A DNA stretch of 64,000 nucleotides. Origin: Margaritifera margaritifera (taxonomy: Eukaryota; Mollusca; Bivalvia; Unionida; Margaritiferidae). The position numbers and the translations under genes were made by a program. Positions 21,730 through 34,386 of this stretch are shown in pieces. Under the pieces are notes generated by a model. The model was not told the origin of the DNA. It ran no database searches and saw nothing but the letters and a program-made list of their open reading frames with translations. Each line of letters begins with the position of its first letter. Positions within the stretch are counted from its first letter, which is position 1. The stretch is taken from contig JAQPZY010001495.1 of NCBI GenBank assembly GCA_029931535.1, forward strand, positions 2,020,001-2,084,000, in the 5' to 3' direction.

Positions 21730-23489
21730 TTTGCTGTACTGAACCACTAACAACAAACCCATTGCAAGCAAAAGCTTAAAGTAGCAAAAATAGCCCTTCT
21801 TCCTGCCCTTAACACTTGCATCCTCATTTTCACCTTTCTTGGTTGCACAAATGTGCCAGTCCTAGCATGCCACAGTTCAATATTTACACCAATATTTTTA
21901 TACCCATATTTTTAATCTTTTTGAGAGAGATCTCTCTCATGTCACAATATGCACATATGCAAAACGCACCAACACCCAATATGTGTGATACATGTATAAA
22001 CTTGTCTTGTATCCGGTATATATTTCTTTCCTTCATTTCTTTCCATTCTTTCTAGCACATTGGCTCATTCCTCTTACTTGTGTTTGTCGCCATTGCACTT
22101 CATTGCCATATTGCAGAGTAATTTTCTAATTGACTGTTGATCGATTTATCATACAATTATATGACTGCTTCACTGAGTACATCTGCGACAGCCGGACACT
22201 GATTTTTGTAGCTATGAAATGAAAACTTGAAGGGTTTCGTTTTTCTTTGTTCGTCAGTCAGAATGTTCTTACGTTGAATGTTGTGTGCACTAGCTATTGC
22301 AAGCTTTATGAAGCAATCACGTGACCATACAAGCATGAATACCTGGAATGTTCCTCTTGCCGTCCATAGACGAGTTTCACAATCGCCAATAATCAAAAGT
22401 AACGCGGATTATCGCATTATCTCGCTGATCGAAAGCGAGGCTTTGTGTATGCCTCATGTACTTTGCACTTTACTGACATTAATGGTCCTTGTTCAAGAGA
22501 AAGCCTTTAAAATCGAATGAAAAATAAAAATAATAGGAAAGGGCCTGAGCATAAATAAATATTAATAGCTAGATAATATACCGTATATACTCGCGTATAT
22601 TTTTTATCCAAATGCAAACAACATATCCCCTAATCTGCCGTCACATAATGTGTCTATGTTGTTTGTTCTAATGATTAGTCCTTACAGACTGCATATACCC
22701 AGATCTGCCGACGCATTATGATGTTTAGCTAATCAGCCTGTCTCTTAATCCGAGCTTACATCGCATTCTATTGTTTCTTCACCAACATCCTGAAAAGTTA
22801 CCCTGACAGCCTATATTCGTTTCTCATGACCATGAAGGACTTGCATTAAAAATTGACTTGATATAAAATGAAGCTGACAGACCTTTCGTGATCTTTACAT
22901 CATTCATCCCCCCCCCCTCCCACACACACACACACTTTTTTTTTCAACCACTCGTTATCGCCATATCCATTTCAGAGTAGTATGGTATTGGACTGGTATC
23001 AGAGTCCACACAACTTTATATTACTTGGAGTCCATTTGCAATATACCACTCATATTTGTTGCATTTAAGAAACGAGGACATAGCTGTAATTGTTTTTTCG
23101 TTGTTTCTAATTAAACACGCAAGTAGGATAATCCCAAAACTAAGATTTCTTCATGCAAAACTCTGTAAATGAGGTGTCATGTAACACTGACATGCCTGTG
23201 AATGAGCAATCATCTTGCTTTTTTCCCTCTTCCGTCGGCTGAGAATGAGATCAGGGATTGTATTTCCTTTTTTATACTCTCAGCAGGGTGTGATATGCTT
23301 GGCACAATTATGTTTCCAATAAAATTAATTATTCTCTTTTTGTCTAATTGTGAATTGAGCAATGTGTCTTGTTCCGAGGATTGAGACAGCTTCCAATTTT
23401 TAAAATAAAATATTTTTTTATTCAGAATTTCTTGAACTGTTTCCAATATCAATCATTTACAAAACTTCTTAATATTTTGTAATCCTATG
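21730..23489. other. Gene-poor flank between LINE and Polinton
   Basis: No family signature is seen. A less AT-rich block at about 22,180-22,450 gives open frames of about 80 residues on both strands that look like chance. An ACCGTATATACTCGCGTATA phrase at 22,580-22,599, sometimes seen near transposon ends, and a C-run followed by (CA)n at 22,909-22,935 are noted. Confidence 0.4.
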
Positions 23490-23495
23490 ATTGTG

Positions 23496-23750
23496 AGTAG
23501 TATTGAGGTGATGTGTCCTAGACCAGCCACAAAACACTTTATTTACAGTTATAAAAAAACAACACCATACTACGCACCACCACGAGACAAAAATAATTTA
23601 AAAAAAAACAACACCATACCACCGACTATAAAATTGTATTTAGATCGTATGCGCCCAACACCAGCCATTAATAACCTTATGATTATATTTAAAAAATAAA
23701 CACCCTACCCCACGATCCCCACTAGATACAAGTAAAATAATACCAGCAAT
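23496..23750 (+). repeat. Polinton left terminal inverted repeat
   Basis: Starts AGTAGTATTGAGGTGATGTG then TCCTAGACCAGCCA. It also shares TTTAGATCGTATGCGCCC and ATAC.CTACC with the right end in reverse. An internal direct repeat AAAAACAACACCATAC occurs twice (near 23,555 and 23,604). Confidence 0.9.
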
Positions 23751-23889
23751 GCTTCTTACATCTTTTACATTGTTGATATATTTTTTTTATTTCTGCTATA
23801 TGTTAGTCTTACATTTCAACATCTGATTTTAATGATATTATTTAAGTGACTACATCAACGGCTTCTACGTAACATCTTAATTCTCTTTA

Positions 23890-24529
23890 TTCTTCTGGAT
23901 TAATAATTTCTTAACATTTCCGTCTTGAGAACAATCTTTTCTTAAATATATTTTTTTCTTTGTCAATTTCATTTTCAAAATCAATATTTCCTTTGCTAAA
24001 ATCGTTATGTAATTCTCTTACATCATTTAAAACTTCTACCAAATCAGTATCATCGTACATTTATTATAGTTCGCCTGTTTGTAACTCTTGGGTCCAATTA
24101 TTAATTTGTTTTAAATGTTGTTAGCTCTATATTTTAAGCAACTTTTTTTAGAAAGTCATTTCCTTCTTTTTGTGTAGCTATAAGCTAACATAATATTTTG
24201 CTGGTCCTTTTTAGAAATTTGCATTATTTCTCTGTCAAATTCATTGTAATACAATGTTCTACATCTAATTCGTAAATAAGGCCGAATTAATTTATATCAT
24301 AGTCATCTATGTTTAAACCATGCTTAATATATTCTTTATGTTCATCAACTATATTTATTGGTGGCTGTTGAGAATTTCGACACCCCTAATTATATAAATT
24401 ATCAGTATACGGTTCATCAATTGTTACATCTGTAGTTTGCTGCTCATATTCATCTTTATCGTAAAGGTCATCAAAGTCCTCTTGATCGTAAATGGGATTA
24501 TCAAATTCCATTCTACCATTTATGGCCAT
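23890..24529 (-). pseudogene. Acidic Polinton ORF, unknown function
   Basis: From ATG 24,529 on the - strand the frame reads MAINGRMEFDNPIYDQEDFD and DLYDKDEYEQQTTDV, then after a stop PPINIVDEHKEYIKHGLNID. Downstream text in other frames is Lys/Asp-rich and broken. I do not recognise it. Its place next to the left TIR and the acidic, repeat-free composition suggest a genuine element gene rather than chance. Confidence 0.5.
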
Positions 24530-24799
24530 ATTACACTGTTTAAATGGATTAAAAACAACTTGAAAAAAAATTTTGTTTTACGGAAGATGAAAATAACAGT
24601 GTCACAAAGTATGCGAGCAATTGCAAAAGCAAACACATTCTTTTTCCAAGGAAAAAGGAGGATACACACAGGAATTACAAATTAGTATAGCAAACAGTAT
24701 ACAGAAAATATAGATAAGTAAATGTGTTCTGGGTGTTATGTAATCGATGTTTTTGTTCCTTTACCAGTTGGTGTAAAAACCGTTGCTACAACTACTATA

Positions 24800-25240
24800 T
24801 CTGTTTACCACATAGCTATACAATTAAAAAAGGAAATACAAAAGTATATAAAAGAGTGCAAGTGAGAGAAGCGAAGCGGAACAACGACAGCAAGTGCGTG
24901 GCATAATAATGAATCAATTATCCAGGTAGCAGCTTTTCTATTGTGTTCTTCTATTTTTGTGATGGCATTGTATAATTTTTGCCCTGTTTTCACTAGCATT
25001 AATATATCTTGTATTTAACCAGTGAATACATTTTTGTTGTTGCTGCTCTGGATCAGAACAATCAAACGATGCGCAACGAATAGCCTGATTTATGTCTAGA
25101 TATTTTATATTAGCACCTTCAGGGTTTCAAAAATTTGTTAAATTGTAGTAAAATTCAATTGTTGTTACACCAGTCTTTGTTAATGTTATAACAGATTTGA
25201 TTTTTTGTTTGTTTGTTTGTTTGTTTCATAGCATTTGAAA
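24800..25240 (-). pseudogene. Polinton ORF with hydrophobic C-terminal segment, unknown function
   Basis: The - strand reads LTKTGVTTIEFYYNLTNF, NIKYLDINQAIRCASFDCSD and QQQQKCIHWLNTRYINA between 25,190 and 24,995. In another frame (24,999-24,805) it reads AITKIEEHNRKAATWIIDSL and then a hydrophobic stretch LLCHALAVVVPL that may span a membrane. The two parts overlap near 25,000, so a frameshift probably splits one gene. No family recognised. Confidence 0.45.
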
Positions 25241-25632
25241 AATTCTGACTCGTGCCAAATGAGATTGTTTGTGTTTTTCATCGTTATTTATTGACATGTC
25301 TCTATTTTTTTTGTCTGAAATTTATAAAATAGTTCTTATTATTTTGTCTCCAATCTTTTAGATATGACGTATAGCAAGGCTTACACACGCTGTTTTTCTT
25401 GACTTTTTCGTGTTTCATTTGCACATGCTTTATACTCCATTTAATTTGCACAACTTTTTCAATGTAATTGTACTATTGAAATTATACTACTTTCACCTTT
25501 CAACATGTTCTTAAAATGAGCTCAAGTTGAAAAAAAGACCAGATAAAAGTCTATTTAAAACATGGTGTTCAATAATTTGCAACTAATGTTAAATTCATGT
25601 TTGAATTAACTGTTGATTTTGTTGCAAAATAA

Positions 25633-26190
25633 ATGGACAGTAGAGATAGTAAAACTGAAGAATTTTCTAAGGTTGTAGAGCAACCACAAATGGAAACATA
25701 ACAAAAGAAGAAAGATCCCCACAGAATTGAACTTGGAAAATAACTTGTAAAACGTTCACAAAATTTAAACTGCCATAACAGAGAAAAACAACAAGGGCGA
25801 GATAAAAGTAAGTTAAAAACTGAAAGAACTCAGTATGAAGTAAGAAACTCAGTACAAAGTTAGTAACTTAGTATAAAGTAAGTAAATCAGTATGAAGAAA
25901 GTATCTCAAACATAACATATTACTTATTAGGAGGTATAGTTGTTGTCTTGGGTTTAGAATTTATGTGTTCAAATATTCAAAAGCATACCCAAAGAGTTCT
26001 GTTGTTTAAAATATTATATCTGATAAGAAACCTGAGAACAAACCGAACAAGTTCAAGAAAGAACAACCAGATAAAATAGTTTTGCAAAGAGAACAGACAA
26101 ATCCATTTCCCAGAAATGCTTTCACTGATACATAATCTTTAGCAAATATATGGCAAGTGAGACAAACACCATAATTAACACTATTTAGCA
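25633..26190 (+). pseudogene. Polinton ORF, Lys-rich N terminus with one membrane segment, unknown
   Basis: From ATG near 25,633 the frame reads MDSRDSKTEEFSKVVEQPQM, then DPHRIELGK, a Lys/Arg/Gln-rich stretch, and near 25,915-25,965 a hydrophobic segment TYYLLGGIVVVLGLEFM. Lys/Pro-rich text follows in a shifted frame. A short protein with one membrane segment after a charged N terminus would fit a virion membrane or entry-accessory role, but that is only a guess. Stops interrupt it. Confidence 0.45.
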
Positions 26191-26547
26191 TGAAACATTA
26201 AATTCAGTTCTTAGAGTTGGTTACAGCATGCTTTTAAAGAAGATGTTTAAGATGTCAAACGATTCACCAACAAAAATGGATATTGCAGAAGTCATAAGTT
26301 AATTACTCCAATTTTATTTTTCGAGTTTACAATTTATTATTTAATAGCACAATGAATACTACCAAACAAAATAATTAAGTAAGTAAATAAGTGCTAGTGG
26401 ACCTAGGAGGATAAATATATTTCTATGCTAAAATCTAAACAAAGAAAAGCAAATCGAGCAGTTATAGATAAGAAGCCCGAAAAAATCCCACTGTAATAGA
26501 GAAAGTGGAGCAAAGATTGAAAAGGCTATTTATTTCTTAGATCTAAA

Positions 26548-26830
26548 TGGGAGAAAAAATATTAAGTGCACCACCATTGTATCCAATATTACCACATACA
26601 GAGAACAGAGCTAAATTTAGGCTGTTGCAGATAGATGAAATTAAAAATAATCTGTTTAAAGACATCAAACATTATAGAGGTGTCAGAAAAAAGAAGACAG
26701 CTTGAAAATATCATTTTTAAAAAAATGTTGATAACAGAATCAATTAATTATTTATTTCATTACAGAGAATATGTTTTGTAGCTGGCTATTAGAATATTTG
26801 AGTTGAACACCCAAGCAAGGATCTATACAG
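26548..26830 (+). pseudogene. Small Polinton ORF, unknown
   Basis: From ATG 26,548 the frame gives MGEKILSAPPLYPILPHTEN then RLLQIDEIKNNLFKDIKHYR, and stops. It continues in other frames with basic and hydrophobic text. The PPLYPILP motif followed by an amphipathic helix suggests a real gene start. Function unknown. Confidence 0.4.
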
Positions 26831-26989
26831 ACATCTACCGAATCTGTTACAGATTGTGTGTGGGTTTTTTAATTTTTCATTAAATTTTTTTTTAAAAAGT
26901 ATAATATTTTATACATTTTCCCAGATCAGATCAATAAAATAAAATAAAAATACTTCAACTATATTTGCTAGAGTCAATGGCTGTTAAAA

Positions 26990-27180
26990 ATGTGTTTCAC
27001 GGTTATTTCATGTCATATGCAGTAAATAGTCTATACAAACAATTGCAAAAATTAGACATAATTGGTTGAATATTAGCATTGAAGGCGAAGAAGGGAAAAT
27101 TATAGATTTGCACGGTATGACTATAATGTATGTGTGTAGCGTTGCTATCTAGGCTCAGACAATTGCAATTTTACGCTAAG
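26990..27180 (+). pseudogene. Possible C terminus of a minor-capsid-like protein
   Basis: NISIEGEEGKIIDLHGMTIM near 27,070-27,130 resembles the closing strand pattern of Polinton minor capsid proteins ('g..vdf.G..v...l.'). Only this short piece is recognisable; the upstream part is lost in stops. Low confidence. Confidence 0.3.
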
Positions 27181-27194
27181 TAAATATCGCAAGC

Positions 27195-28830
27195 ATGATT
27201 GGAGAAGTTTCACTTAGAGGTCCTTTTGATATTAATCTAGTAGAAGTCTAGTAGAAGAGAAAACAACTACATTTTTAGGCGAAATAAGTGGTGATCTAAG
27301 CGTCAACAGCAATCGTAATATCACTGTAGCAGATCCTGTACATAAATCTGATGCTACTAACAGAACCTATGTTCATAAGCTAGTTCAAACACAAATACAC
27401 GAGACCTTAGATGGTAGCAATTTTGAAATTATCAAAACATGGAGAGAAAAAGTAGATAATAAATTGACAAGTATTGAACAAAGTGAAATGAGAAAATAAC
27501 CAAAATCTCAGAACTGCAGAAACAAATAAATGGCAACAAAAAGATTTCAGATGCTTAAAACTTATTTACACAGAGACTAAATACTATATTTAGTACTTTA
27601 AAAACTGTAGAAAACTGTTAGATACAAACCATGAAAAATACCAAACATACAACAATACTTACAACCCATCGAACATAGGATAAACAGTGAGATATCTGCC
27701 TTAGAGACTGACATGAATGAAATTAAAAAGTCTCTAGAAAAGTATAATATCCCTTCAGTCACAATGTAAATAATTACAGAACGGTTAAAAAGTTAGTTGA
27801 TGACTTTAAAAGATAGTGTGATAAAGTTGGCAGATAAACTGACTGCTAACGCTAATACTTTGTGACAGTTACAACAAACTATTTGACAGAAATAACCAAA
27901 AAGATAGATGAAAACAAAGGCAAAATAAAAATAAGAGTGAGCGAAAGTATGATTAGATCTAAGAGAAGGAGACACGATTTGTCTATTACTGACCTAGGTG
28001 ATAAGATTAAAGCACCGAAATATCAAACCTTATTAACCCTTAAAGATGAACACACTGCTAAAGTCGAAGATTCAAAAACTGATACCAAGGGATATGTTGA
28101 TCTAGAACTGGTTACTAATATTGATGTGGTAGAAGGAAATGTTGATAAATTAGTTAAAAAGAAAATAAAACGATTGAGAAAAGATTTAAATGATATGGAA
28201 CAAAAGTTTGCAAGCATAACATATGTTTTCAAAACAGATCATGAACAGAAACGTCTTGCAATCAGTACCAGTTTTGATTAAAGACTATGAGCATTAAGTG
28301 AAAGAATCGATATAGCTAGATCAGAAGTTGAAGGAGACATATGTACATTGCAAACTGAATTAAACACAGAAATGGATATAAAGAGTGTTGTAATAAATAC
28401 TGAAATTCGATGAAATTAAAAACGGGTTAAGCGATCAAAGCTTTTCATCTTATAAACATGTTTTATAAATCAGATAAAGAACTAATATCTATAAGTATAT
28501 TGATGTACGATTTTGTCAATATGATACGTAATACTAGTTTTGTTACTATAAGAAATGGGGTACATAATTTTGCTTTACACGAAGTGATTGAGCCAGTAGA
28601 CAAATACGTTCATACGGTTTTTTTCAAACTTATTCGTTGTTTTTCCAACGCCACAAATAATAGTTGCTACTAATGGAATTAACTATGTTTCATCACTTTG
28701 TACTAAAGACAAGTCATACACAATAGAAAATATAGTATTATTTCATTCAAATCAAGAAATCGGGATTATATGTTTTTAAAATCAAAATAAACTTGAATAT
28801 ATTAGATTAATGGTAAATGATAAAAATCTT
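27195..28830 (+). pseudogene. Long coiled-coil, fibre-like Polinton protein, broken
   Basis: Starts MIGEVSLRGPFDINLVEV at 27,195 and continues LGEISGDLSVNSNRNITVAD, then a heptad-like region. An intact 139-residue stretch (27,862-28,281) has regular KKIDENKGKIKI, DKLVKKKIKRLRKDLNDMEQ and TDHEQKRLAISTSFD. After a stop come further coiled-coil pieces and a C-terminal part with FVTIRNGVHNFALHEVIEPV near 28,536-28,595 and IIVATNGINYVSSLCTKDKS-like text near 28,660-28,720. A globular head after a long trimeric-type coil suggests a receptor-binding fibre, an inference from architecture. It lies just upstream of the capsid gene on the same strand. Confidence 0.55.
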
Positions 28831-29344
28831 CTTTGTCAGTAAATCTCAATAAAGTAACTGATAAAAGATAATAAAAGAATCATGAACATAGTCTTTAGAA
28901 GAGGGCAATATTTGAACTTTTTCAACGAAAACAGTTGAATATAGAGAAGAAACATTTTATTTCTCATTTGATAGGGGGAGACAGTATTAACATTTGCTAC
29001 CATTAAATAAGGTAAGCAGAAAATAGCAACAGCAGCAATTATGGTTGGTTTAGCATTCACAGGAAGTAATGTTATGTTTCAATCAATTTATTCAAATGGT
29101 GAAAATTATGAGAGAGTAAGTTATTGAAAATTCATAGAAGAATTGCAGAAAAAATCTAACGAATTCAACGAAAACAGAAAAATTTAATCCAGTTATATGA
29201 ATGGAAGATTGAGCGTACAAGGTTTGATTAACCAGAACTTAAATAGTGTGGATACAGATTTTTCTCTGTATTCTTCTACTCGTTATGATGATGGTTTAGA
29301 GAAACCTAGGTAACCTGAACTTAATAATTTTTTGCGAGCCTCCT

Positions 29345-29430
29345 GATAAGAAAATAACTTATGAGTATGTCTTTATCGCAGTTGTAATAGGCGCTAGTAT
29401 TTATGCTGGTTGTAAGTATCTGTGATTGAA
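29345..29430 (+). pseudogene. Short hydrophobic segment between fibre and capsid genes
   Basis: KKITYEYVFIAVVIGASIYA at about 29,349-29,410 is a strongly hydrophobic stretch that could span a membrane. No full frame around it survives. Confidence 0.3.
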
Positions 29431-29539
29431 TGAACCAGTTTTGAGTTTACCAAATGAAACAGATAACAATGGCAACATACTGAAATATATAACTCCTCAC
29501 AAACAGCAAAAAAGAACACCACGGGTTTGTTAAACATCT

Positions 29540-30660
29540 TAATCTAACAAATCATTATATTGCACAGACATCAAGTAGTATAAAAGCATAACATGTGCTT
29601 CGAGTGGTAATACCTAGATTAGGATCTAATGTCTTCATTGTACCTGTGGTTTTCTTTGTTTGTTTTTTTCGTTTAATATCAAGGTAAAAGGAAATGCTGA
29701 CAATACAGTTGTAAACAATTTAAGAAGAATGCTTATTAGAGATATAACCATTTATACGGTAATGATGATATTTTTAAGTTAAATGATTACAATATTTTTC
29801 TGGCCTACAAAGATTTATGGCTACCAGTATCCGTGAGAAACAAAATAGAGCAAAGAAAAAGTAATGACAAACTTACAAAGTTAAGATCAGAGCGGCTAAT
29901 GCACAGAACAGTGGTACAGAAGCTATTCAGTTTGGTGTATACTGAAAGAAATTAGGAAAACCATTTGATTTACATATACTAACAGATCAAGATTTTAGAT
30001 TTACATTTTCACTGTGAAAAGCCTCTGAAGTTATAAAAGGTGCAAACCACGATTATGAATTGAATATTTGCCTACAGTACAATACAATTACTTCTGATAT
30101 AATGGCTAATTCTGTTAACGAAAAGAACATAAATATAATTGCTTTCTTTTATGGTTACATAACAAGAGAAATGATTATTGATGTGGCAGCTAATACAACC
30201 TCAACAAATGTCATACTTGATTCAGCAAGAATGAGTTACAAAAGAGTATTGATAATATATGGAAACGATTGAAGAAAATGAGCCTGAAAAGTATTTAAAT
30301 TCAGCAATAGAAAAAAAAACACAATTATTACTGTGGAAGGATTACCAAATATGTTTTTTTTCTTACAATAGTATAAAATGAATCAACAGTTTACAGAAGC
30401 AACACAATATTTCTTTAGCGATGAAGAAAAGCACACTGACATTAGCAGTGTTAGTGCTAATAACGTTGATATGAATCACTATTGTTTATGGCTTAATGTA
30501 AGAAGCACATATGTTAGTAAATTACACGGAACAGGCCATAATTAGCTAATATGTTCAGCAAGGAAGAACACATGCAAATTAACAGAAATGAAATCGTAGA
30601 TGCTCAAAATTGTGTATTTTTTTTGTGTCTGATGCACAAGTAAATATTCAGACCAACTAA
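29540..30660 (+). pseudogene. Major capsid protein of second-lineage Polinton, degenerate
   Basis: In several frames the order is NADNTVVNNLRRMLIRDITI near 29,690-29,750, DYNIFLAYKDLWLPVSVRNK near 29,786-29,845 and KLGKPFDLHILTDQDFRFTF near 29,948-30,010. ASEVIKGANHDYELNICLQY and NTITSDIMANS follow near 30,020-30,115, then SARMSYKRVLIIY near 30,220-30,260 and YCLWLNVRSTYVSKLHGTG near 30,480-30,535. The N-terminal strand, the 'ADxT/L-A.y...G.P.d..iLtD' block and 'L.NI.L.Y.ti.....A' block match a capsid-type protein seen repeatedly in Polinton-like elements of marine invertebrates. It differs clearly from the capsid at 4345. Stops and frame changes are frequent. Confidence 0.65.
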
Positions 30661-30728
30661 ATAACATCTAAAATGTTTCAGAACAATTATCATTTTAATA
30701 AATAGAGCTACCAAACATTGATAAATGT

Positions 30729-30905
30729 GATAGTTTGGATTACGAATGGGCTTGAGGTATGAAGTTTGGAAAGTGTACCAGACATAATAAGAATGGTGTA
30801 CTTGAGCAAGAAGGTTGTGTTATATGTGGTTTTAAAAGAGAGAAAAAAAAGAGATATTGTTACAGCAACAAATTAATTCACTTAAAAATGTAACGATGTG
30901 ATTAC
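30729..30905 (+). pseudogene. Short zinc-ribbon-like ORF
   Basis: DSLDYEWA, then after a stop GMKFGKCTRHNKNGVLEQEG and CVICGFKREKK. The C-x-x-H and C-x-x-C arrangement suggests one metal site. Unknown function. Confidence 0.35.
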
Positions 30906-30926
30906 AAACTATGTTTATATATAATA

Positions 30927-31320
30927 ATTATGTTACAACTGAAATTAAAAGGAGATATTATCACTGAATTGAACTTTGACTAAATTTCTAACATTCTAAC
31001 AGATAACTATAACATAAAGGATTATAATCTTGTGTACGAGATACTGAACAAGTTAGAGAGAAATAAAATAAATGGAATCAATGTTAGCATGGTTATGGAT
31101 GTATTTAGGTTATTTGCTAATTTTGTGCAAATCAAATACGGTGAACAAAATATAGACTACTCATTCATTTTACAAGGTATTTTCTACATATGACTTAGGT
31201 CCAGCTATAAAGCAACCGAACACAAAAAAACCCATCATAAAATAAACCAAGACCAATTAATATGGGACGAATTTCTTGATTGCATTGAGAAAAATAAACA
31301 AGTTCTCATGAACAACGTCT
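30927..31320 (+). pseudogene. Unknown helical Polinton ORF
   Basis: LKLKGDIITELNFD, a stop, then NILTDNYNIKDYNLVYEILN and NKINGINVSMVMDVFRLFAN, IKYGEQNIDYSFIL, then KATEHKKTHHKINQDQLIWD in a shifted frame. The composition is that of a real helical protein of about 130 residues. No family recognised. Confidence 0.4.
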
Positions 31321-31423
31321 AGAGAAACCAACACAGATTTTGATACTCACATAGAGCTATTATCTAACATTTAAATAACCTGAGCTATATATTTAAAATA
31401 ACCCCATAACACGATTATATCTG

Positions 31424-31616
31424 GTGTTACAAACTGTTGAAAGACAAAGTATGTACAATGATTTAATTGAAACAGAATATAAAAACTTGATTTATTTTGT
31501 TATCATTATCTGTCTAACATGTATGTACACTAAGAAGTACAACAGAACACAGCTTTCGAGTGACTACAATGTAATTGTAATAGATCCTGGTGGTAAATTA
31601 GATAAATGACTTATTA
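31424..31616 (+). pseudogene. Small Polinton ORF, possibly membrane-associated
   Basis: An open 61-residue piece with LIYFVIIICLTCMYTKKYNR and then LSSDYNVIVIDPGGKLDK. It has no convincing start. Possibly the end of a short membrane protein at the convergence point with the - strand polymerase. Confidence 0.3.
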
Positions 31617-32089
31617 GTATATATCATGGAACTAATACTTTGTTTTGCAGGAAAATAATGTAGTACCTGTGGTAATGAGAAAAGAGATAGTTGCAAAATT
31701 AAAAGAAAATAAAAGATAAAGAAAACTTTTAATGAGGCCTGAGGTTCCATTTAACTGCAAAGCGATAGGAGAACTTGTTCGCTTTGCCCACTTAACTTTC
31801 TATGGTTGAACACATCTAAAAGGCAAAATATTAATTTTATCCAATAAATGTCTTTTGTCATCATAGCAATTTAACGCAGTTTTGTATGTCTCATTATGGT
31901 ACAATGTAATTAAATTCCTCTCTTGGTGGCTTATAGTTTAATAAAAAAAGACAATCTTTGTACATTTATAATTTTAAATTATTTTAAATTACTGATGTTT
32001 TAGTAACCCTACATACTTTCTTTTTTATCTTTGTTAGTTCTAGAAGCACACAGCTTGCTTCTAAGGACACAAAGTTCTTGTATTGGTAC

Positions 32090-34385
32090 GCCGTTCAATT
32101 AATCTTTAAAAAGTCCTGGTACATTTTTATAAATTTGAGGAAAACCTAAAATATTCTCTTTTTTGTAATCCTTTGTTACGTAAAATTAAATATTTCCTTT
32201 CATGTCATTGTAGTCTGTCTCTACATAAACATTTGCCATTTCATTTTAATTTAGTAGAAGTTATACATTTTCAACTTACTTAAATCTAGAACTTTAAAAC
32301 CAATATAAATTTGGTTTGGTTAATTTTATTTCTGTATTCTTTGAGTTAAGTAACACCATATCTTTTTCTATGATTATTCTCCTTGCAAATTAAATGTTTT
32401 AAATATATTCTATTTAATATAAGATTTTAACCATCCATTTTGATCAAATAAAACTACTGGTGTATCTTTTTTAGTTTTATTCCTGACTTTACACACAGCT
32501 TCAAATTACGGTAGGGGATAACATATCTTTCTTTTATTAATTTTTTTAACTTGCACAATAATTTATGTACTGAAGTTTAATACCCTTTGTATCATCTGTC
32601 AATTTCTTCTGCAATGGAGATAAATCAGACTCATAAGGAATTAGTGTTCCTGGTGCTAAATGATAATCTTTAAAATAGTTGTGTAACTATGTTGATGCTT
32701 CTAAATATACTTCTATAATTCCATCTTAACTTTCATCACCTTTACAAGAAATAAGATCGTTTTTAATTGTTTTTATTTGTTGCTTGTTTGCCCATTTACA
32801 GTTTTTGACAGGCATGTGTTGGCACATAGTCCTTTAAAATACATTGTTGTCGTTTAGGTACATAATGAATGACACTGATTTATTATATTCATCGTTACTA
32901 CTATCGTTATCATACGCATGGTTTCCTTCAGCATACATGTTTGGTATCATATTGATTCCACCTCTCATTCCAAATTCAATCATTAGGAACATAGCATAAT
33001 CTGTGTGCAATTTTTATTCTAATTTACTTATTTTCAACCTAGCGTCATTTGCTAATCCAAGTGCACTAAAACTAATGTGATGGATCTAGTTTATAATTAT
33101 TCATACATTAATTTCTCATCTCTTCAAAAATATCGCATAATATTAAAGTGTCTTTCTTTATCTAGTAGTCATGAAGATGACCAAGTGAATTCAATTTGAA
33201 ACGTTCCATGGCATCAATAACAAAATGATAATCCGCTTTGCTAATTCCTGATCCAGTGAGGCTTGAATACATTTTTATAGTTGGTGGTAACTGAGTTTCA
33301 TGAAACCTTTCAAATTGCATCCATATATTCCTACGGAGAGATATCTTTCTTGGTTGAAATATTTTGGTTCCATGCTGTTGAATTATTTTAATTGTTCTCT
33401 TGAATTTATTATCGTTAAGGTTTTTAGTACGTTGTTCTAGTTATTGGTTTATAAATCGATAACTATATATAAAATCTGATTGTTCTTTTTAATAAAACAT
33501 CTTTGCCTTCTTTTCTAAATCTATCGACTATAACATCCTTACTAAACGAAATGTATATTTCATCATTTTTTGGTGATTATTGTTACATCTTTGATCTGGG
33601 TAGTTTTTACTAAGGTCCTAATAAAGATAAAAATTATGAATAGTTAGTTTAGGATATGTTTAAGTTAAATTACACTCTAGATCTGAAGGACCTATGTATC
33701 GTCCAGTTAAGTGATCATGATTCCTTACTTCGTATTTGGTAATGGCAAGTTCGTTTGTGTTTCTTTTGTGTGTTTAATCTCCTTTTAACAAATATAACAT
33801 ATGTTGATGAAATTATAATCTTATCTTTACTAATGAATACCATTTTAGAAGCATTTCTTGGTCTAAGTTCTTTATAAACAGTTTCTGCAATTAATTGCAA
33901 ATACTCTTAAAGTTTATTTATTCACTTTGCTCCTCTGTAAACTATAGGCTTATAGTTCCTGTAAATTGAGTTAATGTCGAGACACAATCCTGATGATATG
34001 CATTTGCTGCTTTATTGTCCATGATATATTTTGGTTATGTTTACAGCCAATTATGGGCTCCACAATACTTTCAAAGTCACAATACAAAACAAATAGAACT
34101 TTTAGTTGGTGATGGTTGTTTTTAAATTTAGCTAGATACCCCTTTTCAGGCATTATCTATTTTGCTGTATAATTTTTTGTGTTCTTGTAATGGTAATTAA
34201 AACTAAAAACAAATTTAGGCACTTTTGCAAAAGTATTTTTTCGGTTGTTTTTGCTTCCTTGAGATGAAATTAATTTTGACAAATCCTTTATTCTACAATG
34301 GTAAATATTTGTTCCTATCAAATATAATTAGCACATCTATATCTTTTTCTTTCTCTCATTCTAACTGTCTTTATAAGTTTGTCTA
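32090..34385 (-). pseudogene. Protein-primed DNA polymerase B of second Polinton, interrupted by a solo LTR
   Basis: On the - strand: HCRIKDLSKLISSQGSKNNR near 34,300-34,245, KFKNNHHQLKVLFVLYCDFE and SIVEPI (exo I) near 34,130-34,050, KRTCHYQIRS near 33,760-33,725, LPPTIKMYSSLTGSGISKAD and AMERFKLNSLGHLHDY (exo III region) near 33,290-33,165. GMRGGINMIPN and SVSFIMYLNDNNVF (motif A region) follow near 32,975-32,850, HLAPGTLIPYESDLSPLQKK near 32,680-32,600, and the conserved 'k...y.gf.vLdlSK..Myn' type C-terminal text near 32,330-32,260. A clear DTDS motif C was not found. The gene is split by the solo LTR at 34,387-35,146 and by many stops. Confidence 0.8.
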
Positions 34386-34386
34386 C

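Noticed and set aside
22157..22520. Overlapping 80-codon frames on both strands
   Set aside because: No family signature, no start or splice context; treated as chance in a less AT-rich patch.
34141..34156. Third histone-like stem-loop (CCCCTTTTCAGGCA)
   Set aside because: It contains TTTTCAG but the flanks cannot form the six-pair stem and no ACCCA follows.
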